A DNA stretch of 64,000 nucleotides, taken from assembly GCF_000143415.4 (NCBI RefSeq), contig NW_003314281.1, forward strand, positions 360,833-424,832, read 5' to 3'. Each line of letters starts with the position of its first letter. The first letter of the stretch is position 1. The stretch comes from Selaginella moellendorffii. Lineage: Eukaryota > Streptophyta > Lycopodiopsida > Selaginellales > Selaginellaceae. Shown here piece by piece: positions 34,720 to 45,730 of the stretch. The notes under the pieces were generated by a model, which was given only the letters and a program-made list of their open reading frames with translations, had not been told where the DNA came from and did no database searches. Made by a program: the position numbers and the translations under genes.

Positions 34720-36300
34720 ATGGCAAGGGCAGGGCGTAAGCGAACCCAGGCGGAGACAGAACCTCCGCCAGAGCTGGAGGCTCCGGTCGAACAAGAGGCT
34801 ATGGATGAGGAATCCTTGCATGAGGAGGACTCTAGTGAGGAAACTTCCAAACAGGAGTCCGGTGGCGAGGTTCGGTCGTCCAAGGCTCGATTGGACGTTC
34901 TAGAAGGTCAATTGGCGCAGACCAATGCCCTGCTGGAGACTCTCGTACGCAAGCTAAAGCGTGACGAGAAACGGAAGAAAAGGCGAAAGACTGCGGATGC
35001 TGGCAGCGCAGAAGGTGCGGACCCTTCGGCAGGGACTGAGGCAAAACCAGACAAGGTCGAACAGACCGAAGTGGAATCAGTCCCTCAGGCAGTTCCCAAG
35101 TACAAACCAAAGCCCCCACCGGTGTTCAAGGGAGTGAACGACTATAAGGTTGTGGAGGATTGGTTTTACGATATGGAGGACTACTTCCGAGCGTTACGGT
35201 TACCGAGCTCGGAGAAGGTCCCATGTGCAAAACCATACTTGGCAGATAATGCCAAGTCTTGGTGGAGAACAACGGAGGCCAACGAAGGACCGGTGGCCAC
35301 CTGGGACATGATGAAGGCGAGGATCCGCGCGACATACGTTCCTCCGAATGCCACTCTGCATCTGAGAGATGAGCTGAGTAGGCTGAAGCAGACTGGAACC
35401 ATCCAGGAATATGTGAATGGGTTCATGGCAAAGAGGATACTTGTCACGGACATGGGGGATATGGATGCGTTCCATGCCTTTATATCAGGTTTGCAAACCT
35501 GGGCTCGCGGTGAGGTGATGCGCTGGAACCCGACCAACTACAAGGAAGCGTTGGATGCGGCCATCAAGGTGCATTTCAACGATAACCTGCGAAAGGGGAA
35601 CACGACGGGGTCGGGATCCACGTTTCACAAAGGGGCCAAACCGAGGGGAACATATAGCAGGGGGAAGTTCAAGAAGAGTTTCTCTAAGAATGAGTCCTCG
35701 GGATTCCGGAAAGGCAAATCCGGTGGCCAGCGAGCAAGTACGTGGGGGAGTCAAGCGAAAAGAGACAAACCCACGGATAAGAAGGTCAAGTCATATAGCA
35801 GCGTGGGAAACAACGTATGCTACAACTGCGGTGAAGCGGGACACTTTTCGAGGGAATGTCCCTACCCGAAGAAGGCCAGAGCGAATATGGCCATCAAGTC
35901 GGGTGAAGTCCAAAATGAGGTATGTGATCCAGTCCCTAACTCAAAGTTACTCATTACACGAGCAACTTTGGTAGAGAGTCGTTCGCGACATCTACTAGCC
36001 CTCCGAGGGAAGCTCGGAGGTAGCTTTGTTAAGATCCTTATTGACACGGGTGCTTCGGATAATTTTGTGGCTGCAGACATAGTCCGGCAAGCCGGACTAA
36101 CGGTGCAGCGGCTAGGCGAACCAAGGACTATAGAGTTTGTTCAAGGTAGCCAAAGCACCGATGAGGTACTTCGACAAGCGAGAGTCGAAGTGGGGACTTG
36201 GAAGGTGGACATGGATTTCACCGTGTTGGACATGGCGGGATTTGACGTGATCTTCGGAATGGACTGGTTCAATCGATTCGTGGTAGCCCTGCATGGTTAA
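34720..36300 (+). CDS. gag-pro: Gag-protease of the chromovirus
   Basis: 526 residues. An acidic, charged N-terminus with a coiled-coil-like stretch leads to a Retrotrans_gag domain ('VVEDWFYDMEDYFRAL', 'AKSWWRTTEAN', 'GTIQEYVNGFMAKR', about residues 140-290). A basic Gly/Ser/Lys-rich linker and a CCHC knuckle follow, C-Y-N-C-x4-H-x4-C ('CYNCGEAGHFSREC', about 367-380). The retropepsin has active site 'IDTGASDNFV' (about 441-450) and 'VIFGMDWF' near the end. The frame closes with TAA at 36,298-36,300. Pol continues in the same frame immediately after, so either this stop is read through to make Gag-Pol or it is a CAA to TAA mutation. In most plant chromoviruses gag and pol are one frame. Confidence 0.9.
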   Translation: MARAGRKRTQAETEPPPELEAPVEQEAMDEESLHEEDSSEETSKQESGGEVRSSKARLDVLEGQLAQTNALLETLVRKLKRDEKRKKRRKTADAGSAEGADPSAGTEAKPDKVEQTEVESVPQAVPKYKPKPPPVFKGVNDYKVVEDWFYDMEDYFRALRLPSSEKVPCAKPYLADNAKSWWRTTEANEGPVATWDMMKARIRATYVPPNATLHLRDELSRLKQTGTIQEYVNGFMAKRILVTDMGDMDAFHAFISGLQTWARGEVMRWNPTNYKEALDAAIKVHFNDNLRKGNTTGSGSTFHKGAKPRGTYSRGKFKKSFSKNESSGFRKGKSGGQRASTWGSQAKRDKPTDKKVKSYSSVGNNVCYNCGEAGHFSRECPYPKKARANMAIKSGEVQNEVCDPVPNSKLLITRATLVESRSRHLLALRGKLGGSFVKILIDTGASDNFVAADIVRQAGLTVQRLGEPRTIEFVQGSQSTDEVLRQARVEVGTWKVDMDFTVLDMAGFDVIFGMDWFNRFVVALHG

Positions 36301-39300
36301 GGTAGAAACCTTGTGGTACTGGCGAATGCCCAAGGAAGAAGATCTAGGGTGGAAGCCCAGGATCTAAAGGTAGGGCAAAGCAAGGCCAAAGAATCCTGCT
36401 TAAACCTGGTGTCCACGAGAGGACAACTCACTAAAGGAACTAAGGCAGCCTTTTTGTGCTTACTCTCGGTGAAGAGTGACAAAAAGACAAGAACGGAAGA
36501 AGTGCCTTTAGTGATCCAGCGAGTGTTGGACCAATTCCAGGATACCATGCCGGAGGAGCTACCGGCGGGGTTGCCCCCCGCACGACCGATAGAACATAAG
36601 ATTGAGCTGGTCGAGGGCGCTGAGGCAGTGGTTCGTCCACCCTATCGTTTGAACGAAAAGGAACTCAAGGAGCTCAAGTGCCAACTAGAGGAGTTGGTGG
36701 ACAAAGGGTATGTTAGGTTGAGCAAGTCGCCGTATGGGGCGCCGGTATTATTTGTGAAAAAGAAAGATGGATCTATGCGCATGTGCATAGATTACCGGTT
36801 GCTCAACAAGTATACCAAGAAGAACAAGTACCCTTTGCCAAGGATTGAGGACCTGTTCGATAGGTTGGGAAAGGCAAAATACTTCTCGAGGATTGACCTA
36901 AGGTCAGGATACTACCAGATCAGGGTAGCCGAGGAAGATGTCGAGAAGACAACCTGTCGAACAAGGTATGGGAGCTTTGAGTTTCTAGTGATGCCCTTTG
37001 GGCTGTGCAATGCGCCGGCAACGTTTTCGGCGTTGATGAACCACATCTTTGTACCCTATCTGGATCACTTCGTGGTCGTCTATATTGACGACATCCTGAT
37101 CTATAGCGAGACGCTAGAGGAGCATGCCGAACACTTGGCGAAGGTGTTTGAGAAACTAAGGGAACACAAACTGTATGCTAAAGAGAGCAAATGTGACTTT
37201 GCTCAACAAGAGGTAAAGTTTCTCGGGCATGTGGTGGGCCAGGACGGGCTCAAGGTGGACCCGGAGAAGGTCCAAGCGATCCAGGAATGGGAGCGACCAT
37301 CGAATGTACATGAGTTGAGGGCGTTCCTGGGGCTATGCAACTACTATCGAAAGTTTATCAGACACTATTCGAGAGTAGCCCTGCCCTTAACAGACCAAAC
37401 AGGAAAAGGGAAGATGGTATGGACAGCAGAATGCGAGGCGGCATTCGTCCACCTCAAAGGGAAGTTGAGGAAGGCTCCCGTATTGGCATTACCAGACTTT
37501 GGTAAGGACTTTGAGGTAGAAACGGATGCTTCGGACTTTGCGTTGGGCGCAGTTTTGAAGCAGGACAACCATCCGGTAGCGTTCTTCTCGAAGAAGCTGG
37601 ACAAGGCTCAACGGAAGTGGCCTGCCCACGAGAAGGAATTGTTTGCGGTGGTCAAGGCACTCAAGGAGTGGCGACACTACCTTGGGAGACACTTCAAGGT
37701 TTACACGGACAATGTGGCAACGAAACACTTCTTGTCACAGCCCGACCTAAGAGGGAAACAAGGTCGGTGGGCCAATGCCTTGGCTGAGTTTGATTGCGAG
37801 ATTCTGTACAAGCCTGGGAAGAGCAACATCGTGGCGGATGCGCTAAGTCGAAAAGCGAGCTTGAGGTTGGCAATATCCAGCGCAACAGCAACCTTCTGGG
37901 ACGATGTGCGGACAGCATATGAGAACGATGGTCTAGCACAAGAAGTGTTGCTGAGGAATCTAGAGGCGCGGGAAGCTCACCAGAGAGGTGAGCTGCCAAC
38001 GGAAGAGAAAACGGGCTATGCGGAACGCAACGGACTCATCTATTACAAGCAAACGAGGGTGTATGTTCCAGAAGGGGAACTAAGGAAGGTGGCCTTAGAA
38101 GAGTGTCATGACGGACCTCTTGCGGGACACGGCGGAGTGCCCAAGACAATGGGCTTACTCAAAAGGAAGTACCATTGGCCAGATATGGCTAAGGACGTCC
38201 AAGACTATGTAAAGACATGCCCAACATGTCAGCAGGTAAAAGCCGTGACTAAGGCTAGTGGGGGCTTGTTGCAAAGCATCCCCATTCCAGATCGCCCGTG
38301 GAAATGTCTTACGATGGACTTCATCACGGGACTCCCCCCAAGCGAGGGGTTTGATGCGATATTCGTGGTGGTGGACCGATTTTCGAAAATGGCACATTTC
38401 ATACCCACCACAACGGACGTGGATGCGGAAGGTGTGGCGAAGCTGTTCTTCGAACAAGTGGTTCGAGTGCGGGGAAGGCCGGAAGAGATTATCTCAGATC
38501 GAGATAAGATCTTCACCAGTAGGTTCTGGAGGACTCTCCTGGAACAGTATCGCACCAAGTTGAAATTCAGCACAGCCTATCACCCACAGACAGGTATGGG
38601 GTATTGAGTCAAGTTGTTGGCACTAACACTTCTTGACAGACGGACAAACGGAAAGGGTGAATAGGCAGCTGGAGGATTATTTGCGATGCTATGTCTCGGG
38701 AGACCAGACCGATTGGGTAAGTCATTTGGGACTTGCAGAAATGTGTTATAACAACTCACCACATTCGAGTATCGGGGTGAGTCCATGGGAAGTCATCAAT
38801 GGGCGAGCTATTGAAGGTCCTGTGGAACTCGGCGTGGCCGAGTATCATGGAGAGTTGCCCGCAGTGGAGGCATTCACGGCGGAAAGACTCAGCATTTGGA
38901 ATCTAGTGAGGGATTCCTTGGAACGGGCTCAACAAAGGCAAACCAAATACGCGAACCAGAAGCGTCGGGATGTAGAGTTCCAAGCTGGGGAGAAGGTGTG
39001 GCTGAACACCAAGAACCTCAGACTACCAAGTGGGATCAGCCGAAAGTTGACCCAAAGGTAAAGATGCATGTATTCCCGTAAATGAATTGATCTTGAGTTC
39101 CTTAAGCAGGTTCGCGGGGCCTTACGAGATTGAGGCACGAATCGGTAAAGTGGCTTACCGACTCCGACTTCCTCGAGAGATGGGGAAGATGCACCCAGTG
39201 TTCCACGTGAACTTACTCAAGCCGTACTTTGAGGATCCGCTTCGCAAGGACCAAGTGAGACCTTTACCTGAGGTTATCCAAGGGGAAGAGGAATACGAAG

Positions 39301-39491
39301 TCGAGGCCATCCTCAATGCGCGCAAGAGCAAGCGACAAGGACGCGAGGTGAGAGAGTTCCATGTGAAGTGGAAAGGATTTCCACACTGCGAAGCAACATG
39401 GGAACCGGAGGAGAACCTAGCGAACGCGCGAGATCTAGTGGAGGAATTTCTGCAAGGCAGAACTCTATGTACTTATGCAAAATTCAATTAA
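36301..39491 (+). CDS. pol: Pol of the chromovirus: RT, RNase H, integrase, chromodomain; two introns
   Basis: Same frame as gag-protease after the TAA; first ATG at 36,313. Exons are up to 38,593, then 38,640-39,057, then 39,110-39,491. RT shows '[14 protein letters not shown]', '[13 protein letters not shown]' and the catalytic 'YIDDILIYS'. RNase H shows '[13 protein letters not shown]'. Integrase has an HHCC finger ('[12 protein letters not shown]' ... 'CPTCQQ') and the D,D,E core: 'TMDFITG', 'ISDRDKIF' and, across the first intron, 'HPQT' joined to 'DGQTERVN'. The C-terminus, after the second intron, has '[10 protein letters not shown]' and '[12 protein letters not shown]', then a chromodomain ('EYEVEAIL', 'FHVKWKGF', 'ATWEPEENL'). 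Without splicing, translation ends at 38,605-38,607, before the catalytic Glu. The chromodomain probably steers integration towards modified histones, as in other chromoviruses. Confidence 0.88.
38594..38639 (+). other. Intron 1 inside the chromovirus integrase (46 bases)
   Basis: Starts GTATGG, ends TTGACAG, and has a consensus branch point CTAAC (38,623-38,627), with the branch A 13 bases before the end. Removing it restores the family motif H-P-Q-T-D-G-Q-T-E-R. Its length fits the host introns in this window. It contains the in-frame TGA at 38,605-38,607. Confidence 0.85.
39058..39109 (+). other. Intron 2 inside the chromovirus integrase (52 bases)
   Basis: Starts GTAAAG and ends TTAAGCAG. 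Removing it joins 'KLTQR' to 'FAGPYEI', the normal integrase C-terminal sequence, in frame. It separates the catalytic core from the C-terminal domain and chromodomain. Unspliced RNA reads a stop at its start (39,059-39,061). Confidence 0.82.
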
Positions 39492-39896
39492 AAATATATC
39501 AGTTTGCAAAGTTGAGCTAATGGCATATGTTGGGACCCGAAGGCGCGCCAAAGGTAAGCTAATTAGCATGGGTTGGATAGGTCGACCAGGCGTAGGGCAC
39601 TACGCCCGACTCCCTGCGGGGATGTCGAATCCGTAGACGTATTCTACGGAGGTTGGGTTCGAGTCCCAACCCCCTAGTAAAGCAAGGCTGGGTTCAAGTC
39701 CCGACCCTATACTAGGGCGTGGTGAGGTGAGGAATATAGGGACACCTATATTCCGTTGTCATGGGCTCTTGGCCGGGGAGGCTAACTTAGGCACACCGCT
39801 AAGTGGGGGGATGCCCCCGGAGACATGGACAACAAGTCGTAGGATAAAACGAGACGTTCGATGTGGGCATCGAACTTCTTCTATGGGTGGTGGAGT
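39492..39896 (+). other. Chromovirus sequence between pol and the 3' LTR
   Basis: Non-coding. Contains a 7-bp stem with a 5-base loop (ccgtaga/tctacgg, about 39,630-39,648) and two B-box-like motifs, 'ggttcgagtcc' (about 39,655) and 'ggttcaagtcc' (about 39,692). Each sits in a T-arm-like hairpin. It ends in a purine-rich tract before the LTR. Confidence 0.6.
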
Positions 39897-40984
39897 TGTA
39901 AGGAACCGACTCCCCGAGATGTCGTAGGCTAAAGGATCCCCAAAAGCTGGACCAAAATGACAAAGAGTTCATCGGATGGGACCAAGTCGAGGATCGAGTC
40001 CGAGACCGACTCGGAGACCGAGTTCGAGTCCGACTTCGAGACCGAGTCCGAGACCGACTCGGGGGCCAAGTTCGAGTCCGAGTTCGAGACCGAGTTCGAG
40101 TCCGAGATCGGGTCCGAGATCGAGTCCGGAATCGAGTCCGAACCCGAATCCGAAGTCGGATCCGAAATCGGGTNNNNNNNNNNNNNNNNNNNNNNNNNNN
40201 NNNNNNNNNNNNNNNNNNNNNNNNNNNNNNNNNNNNNNNNNNNNNNNNNNNNNNNNNNNNNNNNNNNNNNNNNNNNNNNNNNNNNNAGGGATAGTGAGGT
40301 CCAGGAACCAGTTTAGAAGGGACTCTCCAGTTGGGCTTCCAAACCGACTTGAGGTTGGGACTGGGACCGAGGGGCCTTGGGTGGGAGTGAGCACGGACTT
40401 GGCTGGTGCCGGAGGGGCCATCCAAGGAAGTGCTCAAGAGCAGCTCCCACTCCCGAAAGGGAAACCGATTGCGGTGCTCCCGGCTCAGGTGGAGTGGTGC
40501 CCCACTTGAGTACCTTGTGGCTCATTGGTCCTCGCCCTTCCGGGGGCTTGGGCCTTTCCTTCGGGATGGAAGTGGGGGGTAGAGGTACCCATACCGGGCC
40601 GTTAGGCCACGGTGTTTCACCCCGACGTCCCGAAGCAAGTGCTGCACCCAAGGCTTGGGATTTAGAGGGTCCCATGATCAAGCCTTGTGGTACCTTGGGG
40701 TGTTAGGAATCTAGAGGCTTGGTGTGCTTGGCTGCTTGTGCCTGCGGGGAGTGTAGCCGAACCTTAAGTCCAGTCTAACCCGGGGAGGGGGATTGGGAGA
40801 GATTTGGGAATCCGTAGATGGATGGCTAACACTCCGTTGCTCGTGCAGTGAGTAGCTGAAACCAAGTAGGAGCTGGTACCATAGGCGAGAACCTTGGCGA
40901 GGGAACTTAGCAAAAGCCAAGGCAGTGTTGGACGGATAGGCGAGGTAAGCTGGCAAAGTGGAAAGGAAAAATTTGTGGCTTACA
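39897..40984 (+). repeat. 3' LTR of the chromovirus
   Basis: 1,088 bases, including 113 unknown bases. Nearly identical to the 5' LTR except in the hexamer array, where units are deleted or rearranged. Confidence 0.93.
40174..40286. other. Assembly gap (113 N)
   Basis: By alignment the gap corresponds to 33,850-33,962 in the 5' LTR, exactly 113 bases. That stretch includes the end of the hexamer array and the G13 run. Confidence 0.95.
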
Positions 40985-42600
40985 ACATCCTTGTGCCTTT
41001 GCTCACATCACAACATCATAGTAAGTTACCAAAAAGATGCCTACTGTAGTAGAGTTTGCCTTAGCGGAGTTTAACAAGCACAAAGCGATCCTCCAACAAT
41101 AGTAGGAACAACAGATCAAGCTCATAGAGGAGCTTTGAGCATTGAAGATGGCTATATAGGACCACCCTCGGTGACAACCCCATTGGTGTGAGGAGTGCAA
41201 GGTCTAGTCACATAGCACAACTCATTGTTGGTGGCTACATTCGGAGTTGCGCATGCAAAGATAAATGCCATGTGAGTAGAAATTCCAATGTCAACCATTT
41301 GCAAACAACACAACCCTAGATGTCTCCATGATTGAGTACTATGAGACACTTCATTAGCGTGCTATTAAAGCACTACTGGCAAATGATTGCAACAAATTTC
41401 CAATTCATGTGGCAAAGGAGTTGATAGTAAAAGTGGTTACCTGAGCTCAGAAGAAGTCACAGACAATAGTAGAGGAGAGCTCCAATAGTCCTTTCCCCTT
41501 TAATTTTCATTACTTGCTAGTTGCCCTTCTTGAAGGCATTTGCACCAGTGCTAGTGCCCTTGTTGATATCTTGCATGCATGCCAAACTTCACCAACATGC
41601 AGCCTAGAGGGTCTCTTTCAATGTTAGGTGGTCATTCAAGCAATTGTATTGACCAGGTCATAGCAACTCCAATCATGACAACACTTAGCACTTTTTGTTA
41701 TCAATTCTTGGCTTTTCTTCAGCAGCTTGAGGTCCCAATATGAGCTCTTTGTGGAGTGGTACCCTCTTCAGTCCCAGACATGACTCCCATTCCTATTGTC
41801 AATGCCACAATGGCTCTTGATCTTGGTGGCAATTGCAAGCATTGATGTGGAGGCTCTTACTAACTCCAGCTCACATAAACATTCTCTCCTCCACTCTTGC
41901 TCAACAAGTAAGCTTTCAAGTCCAAGAAATTCCAAGGTCATATTGGAAACCTTTGTAAATCACACTGTAACACCCGTAGGAATTTGCTGAAGTGTCCATG
42001 TTTTTATCCATGGTCACAAGTCCACAGCCAACTTCCTTGTCGTGGACTATATTGCTTTAGGAGCTTCCTTATAGGAGAAGTCCGTCATCTTGGGATAGCC
42101 ATGGTTAGATGCAAAGCCTTGTGTCTTCAACTTCGAGCATGAGCAGCTATAGATTGGGAGAGGAAACAACTAAGTGACAATTTTCAATACTAAGGGGTAA
42201 GCCTTGGCATCCTAGAACATGGATAAGGTTGCAAAAGTACCACTAAGCTCCTTTCCACAACGATCTGTTGGTTCTTCATCACTTGCTAACATAGCAATGG
42301 AATCTTAGTCTTTGTAATGTAGCATAGTCAATTTTTTCCACATAGATTGGACAACCTTGTCCCTCAACTTTTCCTCCATCCACTCTACATCATCGTGCTC
42401 ACTTGAGCTCAAGGAGGTAAAAGATCCAAGCAAGATTTTTGAGATTCCACAAATGCCTAAGTTGGAGAACACAATTTTCATGGTGCCTTTGGTGAGTAGA
42501 TTTCTTGAGACAAATCCTATTGTAGGGACACAAGAGGACACTTTACAACATATCTCATACAACTAGAGGTGCTAGATTTAGTTTTTCCTAGCTAAGAGAT
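40985..42600 (+). pseudogene. Gag-protease remnant, right part of the split older element
   Basis: Continues the element interrupted at 33,560. Protease traces 'NHTVTPVGIC' and 'FLVVDYIALGA' align with 'NHTILRVGIC' and 'VDFLVADY' of the minus-strand copy at 418-2,850. Stops and frameshifts are many. RT or integrase is not recognisable after it. Confidence 0.6.
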
Positions 42601-44074
42601 TCCATACAAATCTATCGACGAGAGTAAAATCTGCATGAGTTTTCGAGTAGAAGCAAAAGCTTTTGAGCTTGTGGAGCATAATGTTAGCATCATATTTTTT
42701 GCCCTAAAATATGCTACTAAACACATGAATCAATTAGAAACTAACTTGAAACCTTCAATCCCCAAGAAAGCTCATGCAAGAGGTCATAAGTAAGGATAGA
42801 TTTGACATCACTAGAATATTCTGAGTTTTGAATATGTGGATGTGCATTGGTGATAAGCTAGAGTACAATAGAGATAGGGGATAGGGATCAAGTGCTAACT
42901 CTCCCCCTTAACTACTCCTACATAGTGGCAACTACCACTTCTTCTTGAATCCTAATTGTCAAGATTGTAAGCTTGAGTGCCAAGGTTATAATCTTGACTG
43001 TCAGGAAAATGCTTGAATGCATGGTTATTCAACTGTGTATCATCTTTTGCAATCACCAACACTTCACTCAACCACCAGATTCCCGAAAGTGATTCAGGCT
43101 GAGTTTAGCACATTAGAAGCACTCCTTCACAACATACAATACTCCACCTTATAACACATAGCTAAGCTCTATCTTTTCTCATAAACACACACTTTCACCT
43201 TAAACCTTCCCACCATCTTGTGCCCACATTGCATGGAGAACTAGGTTGTTTTAGTGGCATCCCAAGCCTTCTCTAGGATTTTTTTGAAACCTCTTGAACT
43301 TGTTCTAGCAAGGAAGGAGTAATTCTAGCTTAGTTGTGACATCTTAACATTTTAAGCACTAGTGAATGCCAACTTTTGCATCAACTTTCAAAACACTTAT
43401 TTTTCCATTTTATGAGTGGTGTTAATAGTCTTCTAAGATTGCACACTTCTATGGAGATAACATAATAAACAAACTTGTCTTTGTTTTAAAATTAAGTTTT
43501 ATTATAGATCACTAAAGCTTCCTCCAAAAGGACAACTTTTATCACAACATAATGCCTCTCTACTAATACTTTTTATCCTCTCAAACTAAGTATTTGACTT
43601 TGGATGTGATGCTTTTTTAAGTGGTGATTGCATATTGTGTTGCCTTGAAATAGGTGGAGACTTTCTCAAAGATTAAAAGGGAAATTAGGGAAGTTGCTTG
43701 GAGCAAACTGTGCATTTTCACTAGACAAAGATTGCACAAAATCCAATCCAAAATAAGACTTAATCAAGCTAGCCAAGTTAAGTTCTCAATTTGGCCAAGA
43801 AAAGCCAGTATAACTAAGGAAGGCTACACACACATGGTGCATGATGAGATAATTACTAAGGAGTTCAAGGCTAGAGTGAAAATCCAAGTGTGGGTGGCAC
43901 TATTTACTTTGATATTTTGTATATCTCATCAAAACCTTACTCTAGCCACATGGCTAAGGCACTCTAGTGGTGGAAAGTTGAAAATGTACCTATAAGACTC
44001 ATGTTGGAGTGTTTCAAAATGTCATTCTAAAGGAAGAGGAGTGGTCTTTTTGCTTAGTGACCACGTGGTAAAGA
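42601..44074. other. Decayed repeat-like sequence, no gene supported
   Basis: Short frames only, the longest 113 codons at 43,654-43,995 (+) without any recognised domain. Probably further remains of the same retroelement. Confidence 0.4.
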
Positions 44075-44480
44075 AGTCCCAGAGGTTAGTAGGATTTAGT
44101 GGATGGGCCTTCAAGCCCTAGACTAGTGGTGGTGTTGATGAGCATTGCTATAGACAGAGAGAGATTTAGTGGGGATCAAACAAGTGATATTAAGGAATGG
44201 TGTTCCCCACTTCTAAGGGCATCATAAGGATGCTAATGGGTGGTCATAAGATGACCATTCATAGATGGATTGTTGTAATGCATATAATTATGGGATGAGA
44301 TTTAGATATATTATCAGCGTGAATCTTTACAATATTGGGGGATAAATGGGGATAAAATAGCTACTAAAGGCTTTTTTATTAAGCAATTGCCCCTTTTTTC
44401 ATTTGGCTTAAAAAAAGAGAAATAGGGTGCACTACAATGGCATAGTCTTTGGGAGATATAATTATGGTATAGGTCATCTT
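44075..44480 (+). repeat. Direct repeat flanking an LTR-A copy (left unit)
   Basis: Similar in order and orientation to 45,475-45,730. Shared pieces include 'ggatttagtgg', 'ggcaatggtgttc' or 'ggaatggtgttcc', and 'attcatagatggat' or 'atttatggatggat'. An LTR-A copy lies between the two units. Confidence 0.6.
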
Positions 44481-44624
44481 AAATTATTAATGAGACTAGT
44501 GTGAATGGACATGGCCTTACCATAATAGGCTAGTATGTCGATGGTACATTTGGGTGTTTATAGTGGGATTGGATACGTGGAGCACTTAGACCAAATGGTT
44601 CCATTGCACTCTTCCCCCTATTAT

Positions 44625-45471
44625 CTCATGTTGGTCCTTTAATATTCGCTAAATGATAGTTTATTGTGTTTGCCAAGACATTTTCACTATCATACGTTAT
44701 GTGTTAGTCTTGTTTAGTATTAACTATTTATGAAAAGTGACTATGTTTGCTAGTTAGACATATTTACAAAATATAAAGATTATCATAAACACAATGGTGT
44801 TATTCCCACATTTAGATATGCAATCTAGGGCCATTCTATATTTAGTAAATTCTCGTGATTATCCCAGAAATTAACTCTTGGGACTGGGATGAAAGCCCAA
44901 AACTTATGATCCACAAGAGGGGGGGGTGCAGCTATAGGCAACCCCCTATAGCCAGTTTAAAATAGTAGATAAGGATAGTAAATAAATAAGGCATGGTCGA
45001 TCAATTTGAGGTATAATTTAACTTTTACTTATGTATCTATCTTTGTTCTATATCTGGCTTGGGTCTAAACCCAATTCCATACCATACTAGATTATAAAGT
45101 ATTTATATCCTCATGTTAAACCATTAGTATGCTAAAATAATGTTAAATTCTCATTTGGCTCTATTTTGTGTGTTAGTCTTGACATTGGGATATTGGATGC
45201 TCTAAGAATGTTCTAATGCCACTTCATGCTCTTATCCCTTCGCTCATTAGGATATACATTTGGGAGTTGTCTTATGCTTTAATTCTTTTGCTCTTTGGTT
45301 GCATATTTGAGAGTTTAGCTTTGTTGTTTTGTATAGTGGCCCAAGGCCATAAAACTTAAGTTTCACTCCATTGCCCTTGGCTTATGTGACCAAGGGTTAT
45401 GATTCCACTCTATGGTTTTTCTATAATAAATCACTATAGGGTAAATGGTGAAAATTATATATGCTACAAAT
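44625..45471 (+). mobile_element. LTR-A, plus-strand copy, decayed
   Basis: Follows 9,911-10,764 of the best copy throughout: 'cgctaaatgatag', the G-run module at about 44,885-44,990 (G8), 'ggcttgggtctaaaccca', and the end 'tatgctaca'. The sequence after the end is not a primer-binding site. The first ~290 bases of the LTR are missing or too decayed to see. Confidence 0.7.
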
Positions 45472-45474
45472 ATA

Positions 45475-45730
45475 AGAAAATCCTAAAGGTTAATGGGATT
45501 TAGTGGTTTTAGGCTTTGACCCAATGGCAGTATTGGCAAACATTGTCATAGATAGAATGGGATTTGGTAGGGACTAAAGGAAGGATATTAGGCAATGGTG
45601 TTCTCTATATTTTAGAGCATCCTAAAAATGCTAAAGTGTAATTATAAGGTAATCATTTATGGATGGATGGCCTAGTCTTTAGAAGACGAGATTATGGTAC
45701 AAATGGTTTCAAACTATTAATAAAAAATAT
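45475..45730 (+). repeat. Direct repeat flanking an LTR-A copy (right unit)
   Basis: Right counterpart of 44,075-44,480. Confidence 0.6.

Larger units (their letters stand above)
33561..40984 (+). mobile_element. Full-length chromovirus (Ty3/Gypsy with chromodomain)
   Basis: 7,424 bases, bounded by TGTAAGG...CTTACA LTRs (33,561-34,660 and 39,897-40,984) and by the target-site duplication ACATC (33,556-33,560 and 40,985-40,989). The primer-binding site after the 5' LTR is TGGTATCGGAGCC (about 34,663-34,675), matching initiator Met-tRNA with one difference. A purine-rich 'gggtggtggagt' lies just before the 3' LTR. Outside the hexamer array and the sequence gap the LTRs are nearly identical (one clear difference, aaccaAttt versus aaccaGttt), so the insertion is young. 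Coding order is gag, protease, RT, RNase H, integrase, chromodomain. One in-frame TAA separates protease from RT, and two intron-like insertions lie in integrase. Confidence 0.95.

Noticed and set aside
36282-36334. A possible intron removing the TAA between protease and RT (donor GTAGCC, acceptor CCCAAG).
   Set aside because: Removing it does not keep the pol frame and there is no branch-point-like sequence, unlike the two integrase introns.
39600-39720. A functional tRNA gene.
   Set aside because: B-box-like T-arms are present, but no acceptor stem pairing or A box could be found.
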